Below, piece after piece: positions 55,975-64,000 of a DNA stretch of 64,000 nt. The notes under the pieces were generated by a model that saw only the letters and a list, made by a program, of their open reading frames with translations, was not told the origin of the DNA and ran no database searches. The DNA comes from CAVRCA01 sp963719345. Lineage in GTDB: Bacteria; Pseudomonadota; Alphaproteobacteria; Acetobacterales; Acetobacteraceae. The stretch is taken from the NCBI GenBank assembly GCA_963719345.1, contig CAVRCA010000001.1, positions 1,116,001 through 1,180,000 on the forward strand, read 5' to 3'. The position numbers were made by a program, and so were the translations under genes. Positions within the stretch are counted from its first letter, which is position 1. The number at the start of each line of letters is the position of its first letter.

Positions 55975-57072
55975 TTTGCGGGTTCTCCGACAGAGAGTGG
56001 CGGGGAGCTGTGGTCTTCCGGCCCGACATGCCCGCGCAGCAACCAGGCCATGAGCAATGGCTCGGCCAGCCGTGCGACATGCGAGCTGGCAAAGAAGAAT
56101 TCGGTCAGTTCGAGGTGATTGCTGGAGAGCCGTGTCTTGTACGGTTCCTCGCCGCGCATGAAGTCGAACCCTGACAAGCCCTGATCGATCGCCCAGGAAA
56201 TAAGCTTCAGCAGCATGAGCCTGCCTGGAGCAAATCGGGCCCACCGCGCGGCGTAAGTAGGAAGATACCAGTAGAGGACGTCCTGGTCCTCAAATCCCAG
56301 ATGTGTCGCGATGATCTCCTCGGCGCATTCCAGCCAGCAAAGATGCAAAGTGCCGGCCCCGAGCGCGGTTTGAACGATCGTTTCCAGCAGGGCAGCGCCC
56401 CGCGCCGATTCGTCCGTCAGCCATGAATGCTTGTCATGCGTCTGAAGCCAGTCGGCCTTTTGGCGGACGAGGGCTTCCAGCACTCGCGATGGCGGCGGCG
56501 AGTTGCGGCAAACCTCAAACCGGAGCGGCCCGGTCCGCGACAGCCGGCGCTCGGCGCGTCGATAGTATGCCCGCGTCGAGCGCTGAAAGCGCCTCGACCA
56601 TCCAGGTATCGCCGGACCGCCATTCGAAGCGTATCTCCTCGACGCGGCTGTGCCGCGTTCGGCGGGCAAAGGCTGCAAGTGGGCCGTTGCACGTCGCGCG
56701 CGGGTGGACATCCCTCAGCAGACCGAAATCATAGAGCCCGCTTCGCCGAACCGTGTTCCAGAGAGGTTCACAGAAGGACGGATCCGCAACCAGGGTATCG
56801 CAATAATCGAAGATCTCGCTGCCACCCCACTCCAGGACCCGCATGCCCCAGCGGCGCGTCACGACCAGCGGCGCGAGCGCGACGAGTCTTCCGTCCTGCC
56901 GCGCCGCCGCGACGTGCAGCTTGCGACCTCCTTGCCTGCCCCGGATCTGCCACCAGGCGCTGAACGCGGCGGGGTCGGCAAATGGGAACCGTGCCGCGCT
57001 GACTTGCAGGCACTTCCATTCGTCGGTGACAGCGGCAAGGACGTTTTCCGACGAAATGATGTCGACTTCCAT
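55935..57072 (-). CDS. GNAT acyltransferase, CelD/BcsL-like (Acetyltransf_6), frameshifted
   Basis: About 378 residues. The N-terminus MEVDIISSENVLAAVTDEWK and a first domain (FPFADPAAFSAWWQIRG, EWGGSEIFDYCDTLVADPSF) lead to the GNAT core STRAYYRRAERRLSRTG, HLCWLECAEEIIATHLGFEDQ and LLKLISWAIDQGLSGFDFMRG. Relatives occur in polysaccharide and FemAB-like peptide transfer loci. One extra base near 56575 separates the parts (EALSA / STRAYYRR). AAGGGGGG precedes ATG 57072. First gene of the three-gene operon. Confidence 0.78.
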
Positions 57073-57427
57073 GCAAAGCCCCCCTTGGGGTCTTATGCTG
57101 ACCGTCACGTCGTGGCCGCCGAGGCACGTCGCGCCACGCGCAAGCTGCCCGGCAGGGTGAGACACGTTCCTGATCCAAGCTGACCAAGGCCAATCGGCCT
57201 GTCGGAAGGTCCTGTCGGCAATCAGTCTTCTTCGAGAGCCATCGCGTGGCACGGCCGACAGATCGCGATGACGGAGCGTTGGTGCCGAAGCATATCGAAC
57301 TGCTCCAGAACACATTAGTCTGTCACGCGCGCCGTTCTCGATCAAGGGTCCGACGGCAGGTCGGGAACCAGGCTTTGCCTTGCGCTGCGCCCGTTTGCTA
57401 GTTTGAGCCCGCCAGAAAGGGGGCCTG
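57073..57427. other. 355-bp divergent intergenic region
   Basis: It separates the GNAT-led operon from the molybdopterin oxidoreductase. Both strands carry stop-free frames that I read as shadows of the flanking genes. It has lower G+C around 57210-57310 (for example CAATCAGTCTTCTTCG). Promoters for both directions should lie here, but I see no convincing box pair. Confidence 0.4.
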
Positions 57428-59565
57428 ATGACCCGACCCATGCGCAACATTCGCGGCTCGGTCTGTCCGCACGACTGCCCGTCGACCTGCGCTCTCGAGG
57501 TCGAAGTTACTCGGGCCGGACGCGGATCGGCGCCGTCCGCGGGGCCGCGGCCAACAGCTACACGGCGGGCGTGATCTGCGCCAAGGTCGCCCGGTACCGC
57601 GAGCGCATCCATCACCCCGACCGCCTCACCACCCCTCTGGTCCGCACCGGTCCCAAGGGTTCGGGCCAGTTCCGCCCGATCGGCTGGGACGAAGCGCTCG
57701 ACCGGGTCGCCGGCGCGTTCGTCGACGCGACCCACCGGCACGGCTCGGAAGCGGTCTGGCCGTATTTCTTTGCCGGGACCATGGGGCTGGTCCAGCGCGA
57801 CGGGATCAACCGGCTGCGCCATGTCATGCGCTATTCCCGCCAACGCAGCACGATCTGTACTTCGATCGTCGAGGCGGGCTGGGCTGCCGGGGTGGGACGC
57901 CCGACCGGCCCCGACCCGCGCGAGATGGCGGAAGCCGATCTGGTCGTGATCTGGGGCGGCAACCCGGTCAACACTCAAATCAACGTCATGCACCACGTCA
58001 CCCGTGCCCGGAAGGAGCGCGGTGCGAAGCTGGTTGTCGTCGACCCGTATCGCACCGGCACCGCCGCGGCCGCCGACATGCACCTCATGCCACGGCCCGG
58101 CACCGACGGCGCTCTCGCCTGCGCGGTAATGCACATCGCCTTCCGCGACGGCTACGCCGACCGCGCGTTCATGGCCAGTCACACGGACCAGCCTGATGAG
58201 CTGGAAGCGCATCTGGCCACCCGCACGCCGGAATGGGCGGCGACGATCACCGGCGTGCCAATCGCCGCCATCGAGGAGTTCGCGCGGCTCTACGGAACCA
58301 CGGAGCGGGCCTACATCCGGGTCGGCTACGGCTTCTCGAGGATGCGCAACGGCGCCGCCGCCATCCATGCCGTGACTTGCCTGCCGAGCGTCACCGGCAA
58401 GTGGAAGCACCGGGGCGCCGGCGCGTTCTGGAACAACCGCGGCATCTATCACTGGGACAAGACCCTGATCGAAGGGCTCGACCGGCGCGACCTCCGCACG
58501 CGCGAGATGGATATGAGTAGGATCGGCGCGGTGCTTACTGGCGATCGGCGCGAGCTCGGCGACGGCCCGCCGGTCCACGCGATGCTGGTGCAGAACACCA
58601 ACCCAGCGGTGGTCGCGCCCGACAGCAACCGGGTCCGCCGGGGGCTCTCCCGCGACGATCTGTTCCTCTGCGTCCACGAGCAGTTCCTGACCGACACCGC
58701 CCGCATGGCCGATGTGGTGCTGCCGGCGACAATGTTTTTGGAGCACGACGACGTCTATCAGGCTGGTGGCCACGGCCACATCCAGATCGGCCCCAAGCTG
58801 GTCGACCCGCCCGGCGAGTGCCGCTCCAACCACGAGGTGTTGCAGGGCTTGGCCACCCGGCTCGGGGCGCAGCACCCGGCATTTGAGATGACCGCGATGG
58901 AGCTGGTGGAGGCGACCCTGCGCGCGTCGGGCTGGCCGGATGCGACGACCATTCTGGCGAATGGCTGGTTCGATGCGCAACCTGCGTTCGACGATGCGCA
59001 TTTCCTCGCCGGCTTTCCGCAGCCCGACCGCCGGTTCCACTTCGCGCCGCACTGGGACCGCATCGGACCGGACCATGCCAGGATGCCTGCGTTGCCCGAT
59101 CACCTCGCCATCATCGACGAAGCGAGCGCCGAGCGGCCGTTCCGGCTGGTCGCCGCGCCGGCCCGGCAGTTCCTCAACACCAGCTTCACGGAAACGCCGA
59201 CCGCGCTCCGGCGCGAGGATCGGCCGACCGCCCAAATCCATCCGGATGATGCCGCGCGGCTCGGGCTGGTCGAGGGCGGGCGGGTCAGGCTCGGCAACGA
59301 GCGTGGTTCGGTGGTCGTGCATGCAACCCTGTTCGATGGATTGCAGCCGGGCGTGGTCGTGGTCGAGAGCGTCTGGCCAAACGATGCTTTCGAGGGCGGC
59401 GTCGGCATCAATGCGCTGACCAGCGACGACCCTGCCCCACCGATCGGTGGCGCGGTGTTCCACGACACCGCGGTGTGGATGGAAGCGGCAATGCCGGAGC
59501 AGGCCATTGACACGGGGGCGCAACACCGATTGTCTCCGGCCCCCGCCTTGGACCTTTCCGCTTGA
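57428..59565 (+). CDS. Molybdopterin oxidoreductase (DMSO reductase superfamily), N-terminal frameshift
   Basis: About 712 residues. The N-terminal Fe-S motif is SVCPHDCPSTCALEV with the fourth Cys in AGVICAK. Mo-bis-MGD domains follow: FAGTMGLVQRDGINRL, ADLVVIWGGNPVNTQIN, KLVVVDPYRTGTA, and a C-terminal aspartate-decarboxylase-like domain (FLNTSFTETPTALRR, DDAARLGLVEGGRVRLGN). One base is missing near 57530, just after the first three cysteines, so a caller starting later would lose them. ATG 57428 chosen. Cytoplasmic by lack of a Tat signal. No electron-transfer subunit adjacent; substrate unknown. Confidence 0.85.
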
Positions 59566-59635
59566 ACCAGCCTGTACGCCCCACTCCCTCGGCCGTCGTC
59601 AGACAATCCGTTTCCGGCTGCCCTCGCGTTTCGTG

Positions 59636-60367
59636 ACGTGCGGTGATCCGGCGATCTGCTCGGTGGTGATCGCCGTACACAACGAGGCGGAAAATGTTGG
59701 CGCGGTGGTCGCCGAGGCAGCGCGCGTGCTGCCTGCGGCCGGCCGGTTCGAGCTGGTCTTCGTGGACGACGGCAGCACGGACGGCACGGCAGGTCGTCTG
59801 CATGAACTGGCTCAGCACCATCCGGAGATCCGGGTGATCCGTCTCGACCGCCGATGCGCAAAAAGTGCGGCGCTGCGCGTCGGGATTGCCAGGGCGCGCG
59901 GCGCCTGGATCGCCACCATGGACGGCGACGGGCAGAACGATCCGGCCGACCTATTGCCGATGTTGCGCGCTCTGCGCGACAGCCCGCCGCCACATGCGAT
60001 TGTTGCGGGCATCCGTACCCGACGCCTCGACACTTGGTCGCGGCGGGTATCGACCCGCTTCGCCAACCGTTTTCGCCAAGCAGTGCTGAAGGACAATTGC
60101 CCTGATACCGGCTGCGGCTTGAAGGCTTTTCCGCGCGAGGGGTTCTTGCGGCTGCCGGCATTCGAGGGAATGCACCGCTTCTTTCCCGCGCTCTTTCAGA
60201 TGTATGGCCATCCGCTCGTGTGCCTGCCGGTGACGCATCGGCCGCGGCTGCAAGGTCGATCGAAATACACCAATGTCGGACGCGCGCTGGTCGGCATCGG
60301 TGATCTGCTCGGTGTCGTCTGGCTGCGCAGCCGCACGCACCTGCCCGCGCTCGTCACCGAGGACTGA
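59636..60367 (+). CDS. Glycosyltransferase family 2, dolichol-phosphate-mannose-synthase-like
   Basis: A 243-residue cytoplasmic GT-A enzyme: CSVVIAVHNEAENVGAVVAE, the acidic LVFVDDGSTDGTA, and catalytic DGDGQNDPADLLPML. No C-terminal membrane helices, so it is the DPM1-like short form that loads a sugar on undecaprenyl phosphate. GTG 59636 is the start closest to the conserved core. It ends 3 bp before the ArnT-like gene; the pair would make and then use the lipid-linked sugar. Confidence 0.85.
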   Translation, partial: TCGDPAICSVVIAVHNEAENVGAVVAEAARVLPAAGRFELVFVDDGSTDGTAGRLHELAQHHPEIRVIRLDRRCAKSAALRVGIARARGAWIATMDGDGQNDPADLLPMLRALRDSPPPHAIVAGIRTRRLDTWSRRVSTRFANRFRQAVLKDNCPDTGCGLKAFPREGFLRLPAFEGMHRFFPALFQMYGHPLVCLPVTHRPRLQGRSKYTNVGRALVGIGDLLGVVWLRSRTHLPALVTED

Positions 60368-60370
60368 CCC

Positions 60371-62026
60371 GTGGCACGTGCGGGGACGGCGCCCCGGCTT
60401 GGGTGGCGCCACCTCCTTGCCTTGCTGGTGCTGGCGATCCTGCTGTTCCGGCCCGGCCAGTCCAGCATGCCGCCGGTCGACCGCGACGAGCCGCGCTACG
60501 CCCAGGCTACCATGCAGATGGTGGAGAGCGGCAACTACGTCGATGTGCGGTTCCAGGATCAGCCGCGCTACCTACAGCCCGCCGGCATCTACTGGCTGCA
60601 GTCACTGTCGGTGCGGGCGTTTGGCGGTCCGGGCATCCGGCAGATCTGGATCCACCGCGTGCCCTCGATGCTGGGCGCCATCGCCGCTGTTTTGTTGACG
60701 GCGCTGCTTGGCAGCCGGCTGTTCGGCCGGCCGGTCGGCATCATGGCGGCCGTCCTGCTGGCTTCCTGTGTGCTGCTCGGCTTCGAGGCGCGGCTCGCGA
60801 CCATCGACGCGACGCTGCTCGCGGTGGTGCTGCTGGGCCAGCTCGCGCTGTCGACCGTCTATCTCGGTCGCGACGGCCCGCCGCGCATCGGACCGGCGCT
60901 GCTGTTCTGGGCGGCGCTCGGGATCGGCGTGATGCTGAAGGGGCCGGTGATCGCGCTCGTGCTGTTCGGCACTCTGGCGGCGCTGGCGGTCAGCGAGCGA
61001 CAGGTCCGCTGGATGCGGCGGCTTCGCCCGCTGCCGGGCGTCCTGCTGATGCTGGTCATCGCATTGCCGTGGTTCATCGCCATCGGCGTGATCAGCGGCG
61101 GCGATTTTTTTTCGCGCTCCGTCGGCCACAACTTTTTGGGCAAGGTCGCGCAGGCGCAACAGGCGCACGGGCTGCCGCCCGGCTACTACGTCGTCATGTT
61201 TCCGCTGATGTTCTGGCCGGGCGCACTGGTCGCGGTGCGCGGGCTGCCGTGGGTCTGGCGTACCCGCCGAGATCCGCGCGTGCGCTTCCTGTTGTGCTGG
61301 ATCGTCCCGACTTGGCTGACGTTCGAGGTGGTGGCGACCAAGCTGCCGCATTACGTGCTGCCGACCTATCCGGCCGTGGCGATGCTGGCCGCCGCCGCTG
61401 CGCTCGCCCCGGGAGGATGGGCGCTGCGTTCCTGGCAGCGAGCGCTGTTCCTGGTGTTCTGTGCGATCTGGCTGGTGGTCGGCGTTGTGCTCTCGGTCGG
61501 ACTGCCGGCGGTGCTTTGGTGGATGGAGGGAGTGATCACGCCCCTGACCGCGCTGCTCGCGGCTTGCGGCGCCGGTGCGGTCCTGCTGATGACGCGCGCC
61601 GCGCTGCGCGGCCGGCCGGTGCGCGCGACCGCCTTCGGCGTGGCGGCGGCGCTGCTGGTCTCCTTCAACGCCTACCGCGACGTGTTGCCCCGACTGTCCA
61701 CGATCTGGCTGAGCCCCCGCATCGCGGCGCTCGTGGCGGCGACCAAGCCCTGCCCGGATTCCGTGATGTCGTCCTCGGCCTTCAGCGAGCCGAGCCTCGT
61801 TTTTCTGGTCGGCACCGAAACCCGGCTTGAGGACGTGTCGGCCGCCGCCGCGCACCTGCGCGCCGACCCGGCCTGCGCGACCGCGCTGGTGAGCGCACAG
61901 CAGCGGCCGTGGCTGCTGGCGTTGCTCGCCCAAGACGGGATCACCCCCCGCGTGCTGGGCGAGGTGAAGGGGATCAACTACTCGAACGGGCGGCAACTCG
62001 ACCTTACGCTCTACGCCGCCCGGTGA
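60371..62026 (+). CDS. ArnT-like membrane glycosyltransferase (GT39/GT83 type)
   Basis: A 551-residue protein with about eleven membrane segments. The first periplasmic loop carries PPVDRDEPRYAQATMQM, the acidic DE-RYA catalytic site of ArnT/PMT enzymes, followed by YVDVRFQDQPRYLQPAGIYW. It moves a sugar from a lipid carrier to a periplasmic acceptor such as lipid A or a protein. GTG 60371 starts 3 bp after the GT2 gene, forming an operon. Acceptor unknown; lipid A is plausible. Confidence 0.85.
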   Translation: MARAGTAPRLGWRHLLALLVLAILLFRPGQSSMPPVDRDEPRYAQATMQMVESGNYVDVRFQDQPRYLQPAGIYWLQSLSVRAFGGPGIRQIWIHRVPSMLGAIAAVLLTALLGSRLFGRPVGIMAAVLLASCVLLGFEARLATIDATLLAVVLLGQLALSTVYLGRDGPPRIGPALLFWAALGIGVMLKGPVIALVLFGTLAALAVSERQVRWMRRLRPLPGVLLMLVIALPWFIAIGVISGGDFFSRSVGHNFLGKVAQAQQAHGLPPGYYVVMFPLMFWPGALVAVRGLPWVWRTRRDPRVRFLLCWIVPTWLTFEVVATKLPHYVLPTYPAVAMLAAAAALAPGGWALRSWQRALFLVFCAIWLVVGVVLSVGLPAVLWWMEGVITPLTALLAACGAGAVLLMTRAALRGRPVRATAFGVAAALLVSFNAYRDVLPRLSTIWLSPRIAALVAATKPCPDSVMSSSAFSEPSLVFLVGTETRLEDVSAAAAHLRADPACATALVSAQQRPWLLALLAQDGITPRVLGEVKGINYSNGRQLDLTLYAAR

Positions 62027-62145
62027 GTCGCCAGTGAGCCGCTCGGCAAGCGGCTGCTCAGGAGAGCACGGAGACCGGGTCGCCTTTGCGCTTCCCGCTT
62101 GCACGACGAACATCGCCCAACTAGACTAGGTAGACTTAGTCCGGT

Positions 62146-62401
62146 ATGGATATGCGAACGGTCAACATGCATGAGGCGAAGACGCATTTGTCCCGGCTGG
62201 TCGAGCAGGCGGCCAAGGGAGAGTCGTTCGTGATCGCGAAAGCCGGCAAGCCACTTGTGAAAGTCGTTGCGCTGGACGCTCGGTCAACCGGGCAAACCGG
62301 ACGACTGGGCTTCATGGCAGGGGAGATCGCGGTATCCGGACGACTTCGACCGGATGGGCCAAGCGGAGATCGAGCGGCTGTTCGGCAACGACGGCGCGTG
62401 A
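62146..62401 (+). CDS. Phd/YefM-family antitoxin, frameshifted
   Basis: An 84-residue protein beginning MDMRTVNMHEAKTHLSRLVE, the canonical Phd/YefM DNA-binding head (N-x-x-EAKTHLSRL), with GESFVIAKAGKPLVKVV. One extra base near 62334 separates AGEIAV from the toxin-binding tail PDDFDRMGQAEIERLFGND. The tail frame ends at TGA 62401 and overlaps the toxin start, so the intact operon is evident. It autoregulates and neutralises the PIN toxin. Confidence 0.82.
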
Positions 62402-62784
62402 AGCTGCTGTTGGACACTCATCTTCTGCTATGGGCGGCCGGGCAGCCCGACCGCCTCTCTGAGGCGGCACGCGCGCTGCTGGACGATTTCTCGAACGAGT
62501 TGCTGTTCAGCGCAGCCAACCTCTGGGAGATCGCCATCAAGAGTGGGTTGGGTCGGCACGACTTTCGGGTGGACGCGAGATTGCTGCGTCGGGGGTTGCT
62601 GGACAGCGGCTACCGTGAGTTGCCGATCACCAGTGAGCACGCGGTCGCGCTCGACGGTTTGCCGGACATCCACAAGGACCCATTCGACCGAATTTTGCTT
62701 GCGCAGTCGTTGATCGAGCGGGTCACCCTGCTGACCGCGGACCCGTGGCTCGGGCGCTACCCTGGTCCGGTGCGGCTTGTCTAG
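62398..62784 (+). CDS. PIN-domain toxin (VapC-like ribonuclease)
   Basis: A 128-residue PIN ribonuclease. GTG 62398 overlaps the antitoxin stop (GTGA). Acidic sites: D6 in LLLDTHLLLWAAGQ, E in NLWEIAIKSGLGR, D in HKDPFDRILLAQSLIE, and D in LLTADPWLGRY. The PFDR pattern is typical of the toxin clade paired with Phd antitoxins. Complete and in one frame. Confidence 0.87.
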   Translation: MKLLLDTHLLLWAAGQPDRLSEAARALLDDFSNELLFSAANLWEIAIKSGLGRHDFRVDARLLRRGLLDSGYRELPITSEHAVALDGLPDIHKDPFDRILLAQSLIERVTLLTADPWLGRYPGPVRLV

Positions 62785-62819
62785 AGCCGGATCGCCGATC
62801 GAGGCTCGGCGGGCTCGCG

Positions 62820-63146
62820 TCATCGCTTCGCCGGGCCACTCAAGCCGGCGACCATTTGGCGGTCCCGGTTGGCCTGCATCAGCATCGAAAAGCTCGGCAC
62901 CTTCTCGAAGCCGAGCCCCTGCGGCACGCCGGTATCCGGGTCGGAGCGGATCTTTGCATACGCCTCGCTCGCGACCTTCTCCCATTTGCCGGCCGGCTTC
63001 TTGATCTCGAGCGCCACCACTGTCGCCTTGAACACCAGCCGCACGATCGCCTCCTTGGGCGATGACGGTTTGGTCAGGCTCGGGCAGCCGGCCATCACCT
63101 GCCAGCCGTTCGCCAGTGCCCAGGCGGTCAGTTCACCCTTGTCCAT
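62820..63146 (-). CDS. Hypothetical protein
   Basis: A 108-residue soluble protein starting MDKGELTAWALANGWQVMAG and containing FKATVVALEIKKPAGKWEKVASEAYAKI and a C-terminal GFEKVPSFSMLMQANRDRQM. No family recognised. Wobble positions are G/C-biased, supporting coding. Its frame extends up to 63341 without a better start; ATG 63146 leaves 136 bp to the divergent phosphoketolase. Confidence 0.55.
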   Translation of the reverse strand: MDKGELTAWALANGWQVMAGCPSLTKPSSPKEAIVRLVFKATVVALEIKKPAGKWEKVASEAYAKIRSDPDTGVPQGLGFEKVPSFSMLMQANRDRQMVAGLSGPAKR

Positions 63147-63282
63147 CTTTCCCGCACCCCGTTGCGCCGTCCGGACGGAACCGGTACCCGCGCTGTTCAT
63201 CGATCCGGCCCGGACAAGCCCGACCGGAGCCGTCATGATGCCGTAAACGTCCGCCTTGCGCGGCACAAAGGCGAGGCCCGAG

Positions 63283-64000
63283 ATGAACGACACCGACCCC
63301 GAACTGCTCCGCCGGATGAACGATTGGTGGCGGGCGGCCAATTACCTGTCCGTCGGCCAAGTCTACCTGCTCGACAACCCGATGCTGCGCGAGCCCTTGA
63401 AGCTCGACCACGTCAAGCCGCGCCTGCTCGGCCATTTCGGCACGGTGCCGGGCCTCAATTTCATCTACGTCCACCTCAACCGGATGATTGTCCAGCATGA
63501 CCTCGATATGATGTTCGTCTGCGGCCCGGGGCACGGCGCGCCCGGCGTTGTCGCCAGCACCTGGCTGGAGGGCACCTACACCGAGGTCTACCCCAACGTG
63601 AGCCGGGACGAGGAAGGAATGCGGCGGCTGTTCCGCCAATTCTCCTTCCCGGGCGGCATCCCGAGCCACTGCGCGCCCGAAACCCCGGGCTCGATCCACG
63701 AAGGCGGCGAGCTGGGGTATGCGCTGTCACACGCCTACGGCGCGGCGTTCGACAACCCGGCCCTGATCGTCGCCTGCGTGGTCGGTGACGGCGAGTTGGA
63801 GACCGGGCCGATGGCGACCTCCTGGCACGGCAACAAGTTCCTCAACCCGCGCACCGACGGCACGGTGCTGCCGATCCTGCACCTCAACGGCTACAAGATC
63901 GCCAACCCGACGATCCCCGGACGGATCAGCCACGAGGAACTCCGCCAGCTCTACGAGGGCTACGGCTACACGGTGTATTTCGTCGAGGGCGATGACCCGA
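63283..64000 (+). CDS. xfp: Phosphoketolase, N-terminal part (runs off the window)
   Basis: The first 239 codons of a TPP enzyme that cleaves xylulose 5-phosphate or fructose 6-phosphate to acetyl phosphate. MNDTDPELLRRMNDWWRAAN is followed by YLSVGQVYLLDNPMLREPLK, VHLNRMIVQHDLDMMFVCGPGHG, SFPGGIPSHCAPETPGSIHEGG and the start of the TPP-binding region VVGDGELETGPMATSWHGNKF. AAAGGCGAG precedes ATG 63283. Many Acetobacteraceae carry this enzyme. The C-terminal two thirds lie beyond 64000. Confidence 0.92.
   Translation, partial: MNDTDPELLRRMNDWWRAANYLSVGQVYLLDNPMLREPLKLDHVKPRLLGHFGTVPGLNFIYVHLNRMIVQHDLDMMFVCGPGHGAPGVVASTWLEGTYTEVYPNVSRDEEGMRRLFRQFSFPGGIPSHCAPETPGSIHEGGELGYALSHAYGAAFDNPALIVACVVGDGELETGPMATSWHGNKFLNPRTDGTVLPILHLNGYKIANPTIPGRISHEELRQLYEGYGYTVYFVEGDDP

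Noticed and set aside
56515..59526. Continuous 1003-codon open frame on the minus strand
   Set aside because: Most of it is antisense to the molybdopterin oxidoreductase and reads as arginine-, glycine- and alanine-rich shadow sequence. Only the last part, from the ATG at 57072, is real: the GNAT protein N-terminus.

Overview
The window is GC-rich DNA (roughly two thirds G+C by eye) from an alphaproteobacterium. The gene run dusB-ntrB-ntrC-ntrY-ntrX beside ispDF, with dat, hfq and hflX nearby, is an alphaproteobacterial hallmark. The Hfq sequence, the phosphoketolase and the many ABC, TRAP and MFS carriers fit Rhodospirillales, most likely Acetobacteraceae or a relative. That placement is inference, since no rRNA is present.

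Layout. 1-2.4 kb: the start of a TetR regulator, divergent from a bicupin gene, then a Pht5-like protein. 2.2-2.9 kb: a LysR remnant, tRNA-Leu(CAA), half of another tRNA-Leu, and tRNA-Asn. 3-5.4 kb: trxB, a LysR regulator and a DUF1330 protein. 5.5-14.3 kb: transport, comprising a sugar ABC system, a tiny proline-rich protein, an OFA-type MFS carrier, LctP, and a regulator divergent from an MDR oxidoreductase. 14.3-19.3 kb, minus strand: dat, a HAD phosphatase, hfq, hflX, an inositol-phosphatase-like enzyme and an aldose epimerase. 19.4-23.4 kb: a block (MetE-like protein, peptide SBP, Uma2, OmpA-like) separating dat/hfq/hflX from ntrX. 23.4-32 kb: ntrX, ntrY, ntrC, ntrB and dusB in a tightly packed series, then divergent ispDF.

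32.4-38.7 kb holds the standout locus: acpXL, fabZXL, fabF2XL, fabF1XL, a FabG-like SDR, adh2XL and lpxXL. This is the rhizobial-type cluster that makes the very-long-chain hydroxy fatty acid of lipid A and attaches it. Its first four genes carry about 17 single-base indels in 2.5 kb, yet every motif reappears when frames are stitched together. About nine more single-base frameshifts are scattered through the other 61 kb. I read most of these as consensus errors, but recent inactivation of the lipid A genes cannot be excluded from sequence alone.

38.7-48.7 kb: a Tyr/Pro-rich secreted protein, a cupin, a small exported protein, an alpha/beta hydrolase/acyl-CoA synthetase/PanE-like operon, a phasin and a complete TRAP transporter with an SDR. 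48.8-53.1 kb: an MFS carrier, DinB, a citrate synthase with a fused HTH, and DUF2891. 53.2-57.1 kb: an overlapping three-gene minus-strand operon (CelD-like GNAT, ATP-grasp ligase, and a metallophosphoesterase fused to a low-GC SAM methyltransferase), the best candidate here for an undescribed small-molecule or envelope-modification system. 57.4-62 kb: a molybdopterin oxidoreductase, then a DPM1-like GT2 and an ArnT-like GT, probably a lipid-linked sugar transfer pair. The window ends with a Phd/VapC-type toxin-antitoxin pair, an unknown gene and the start of a phosphoketolase gene.
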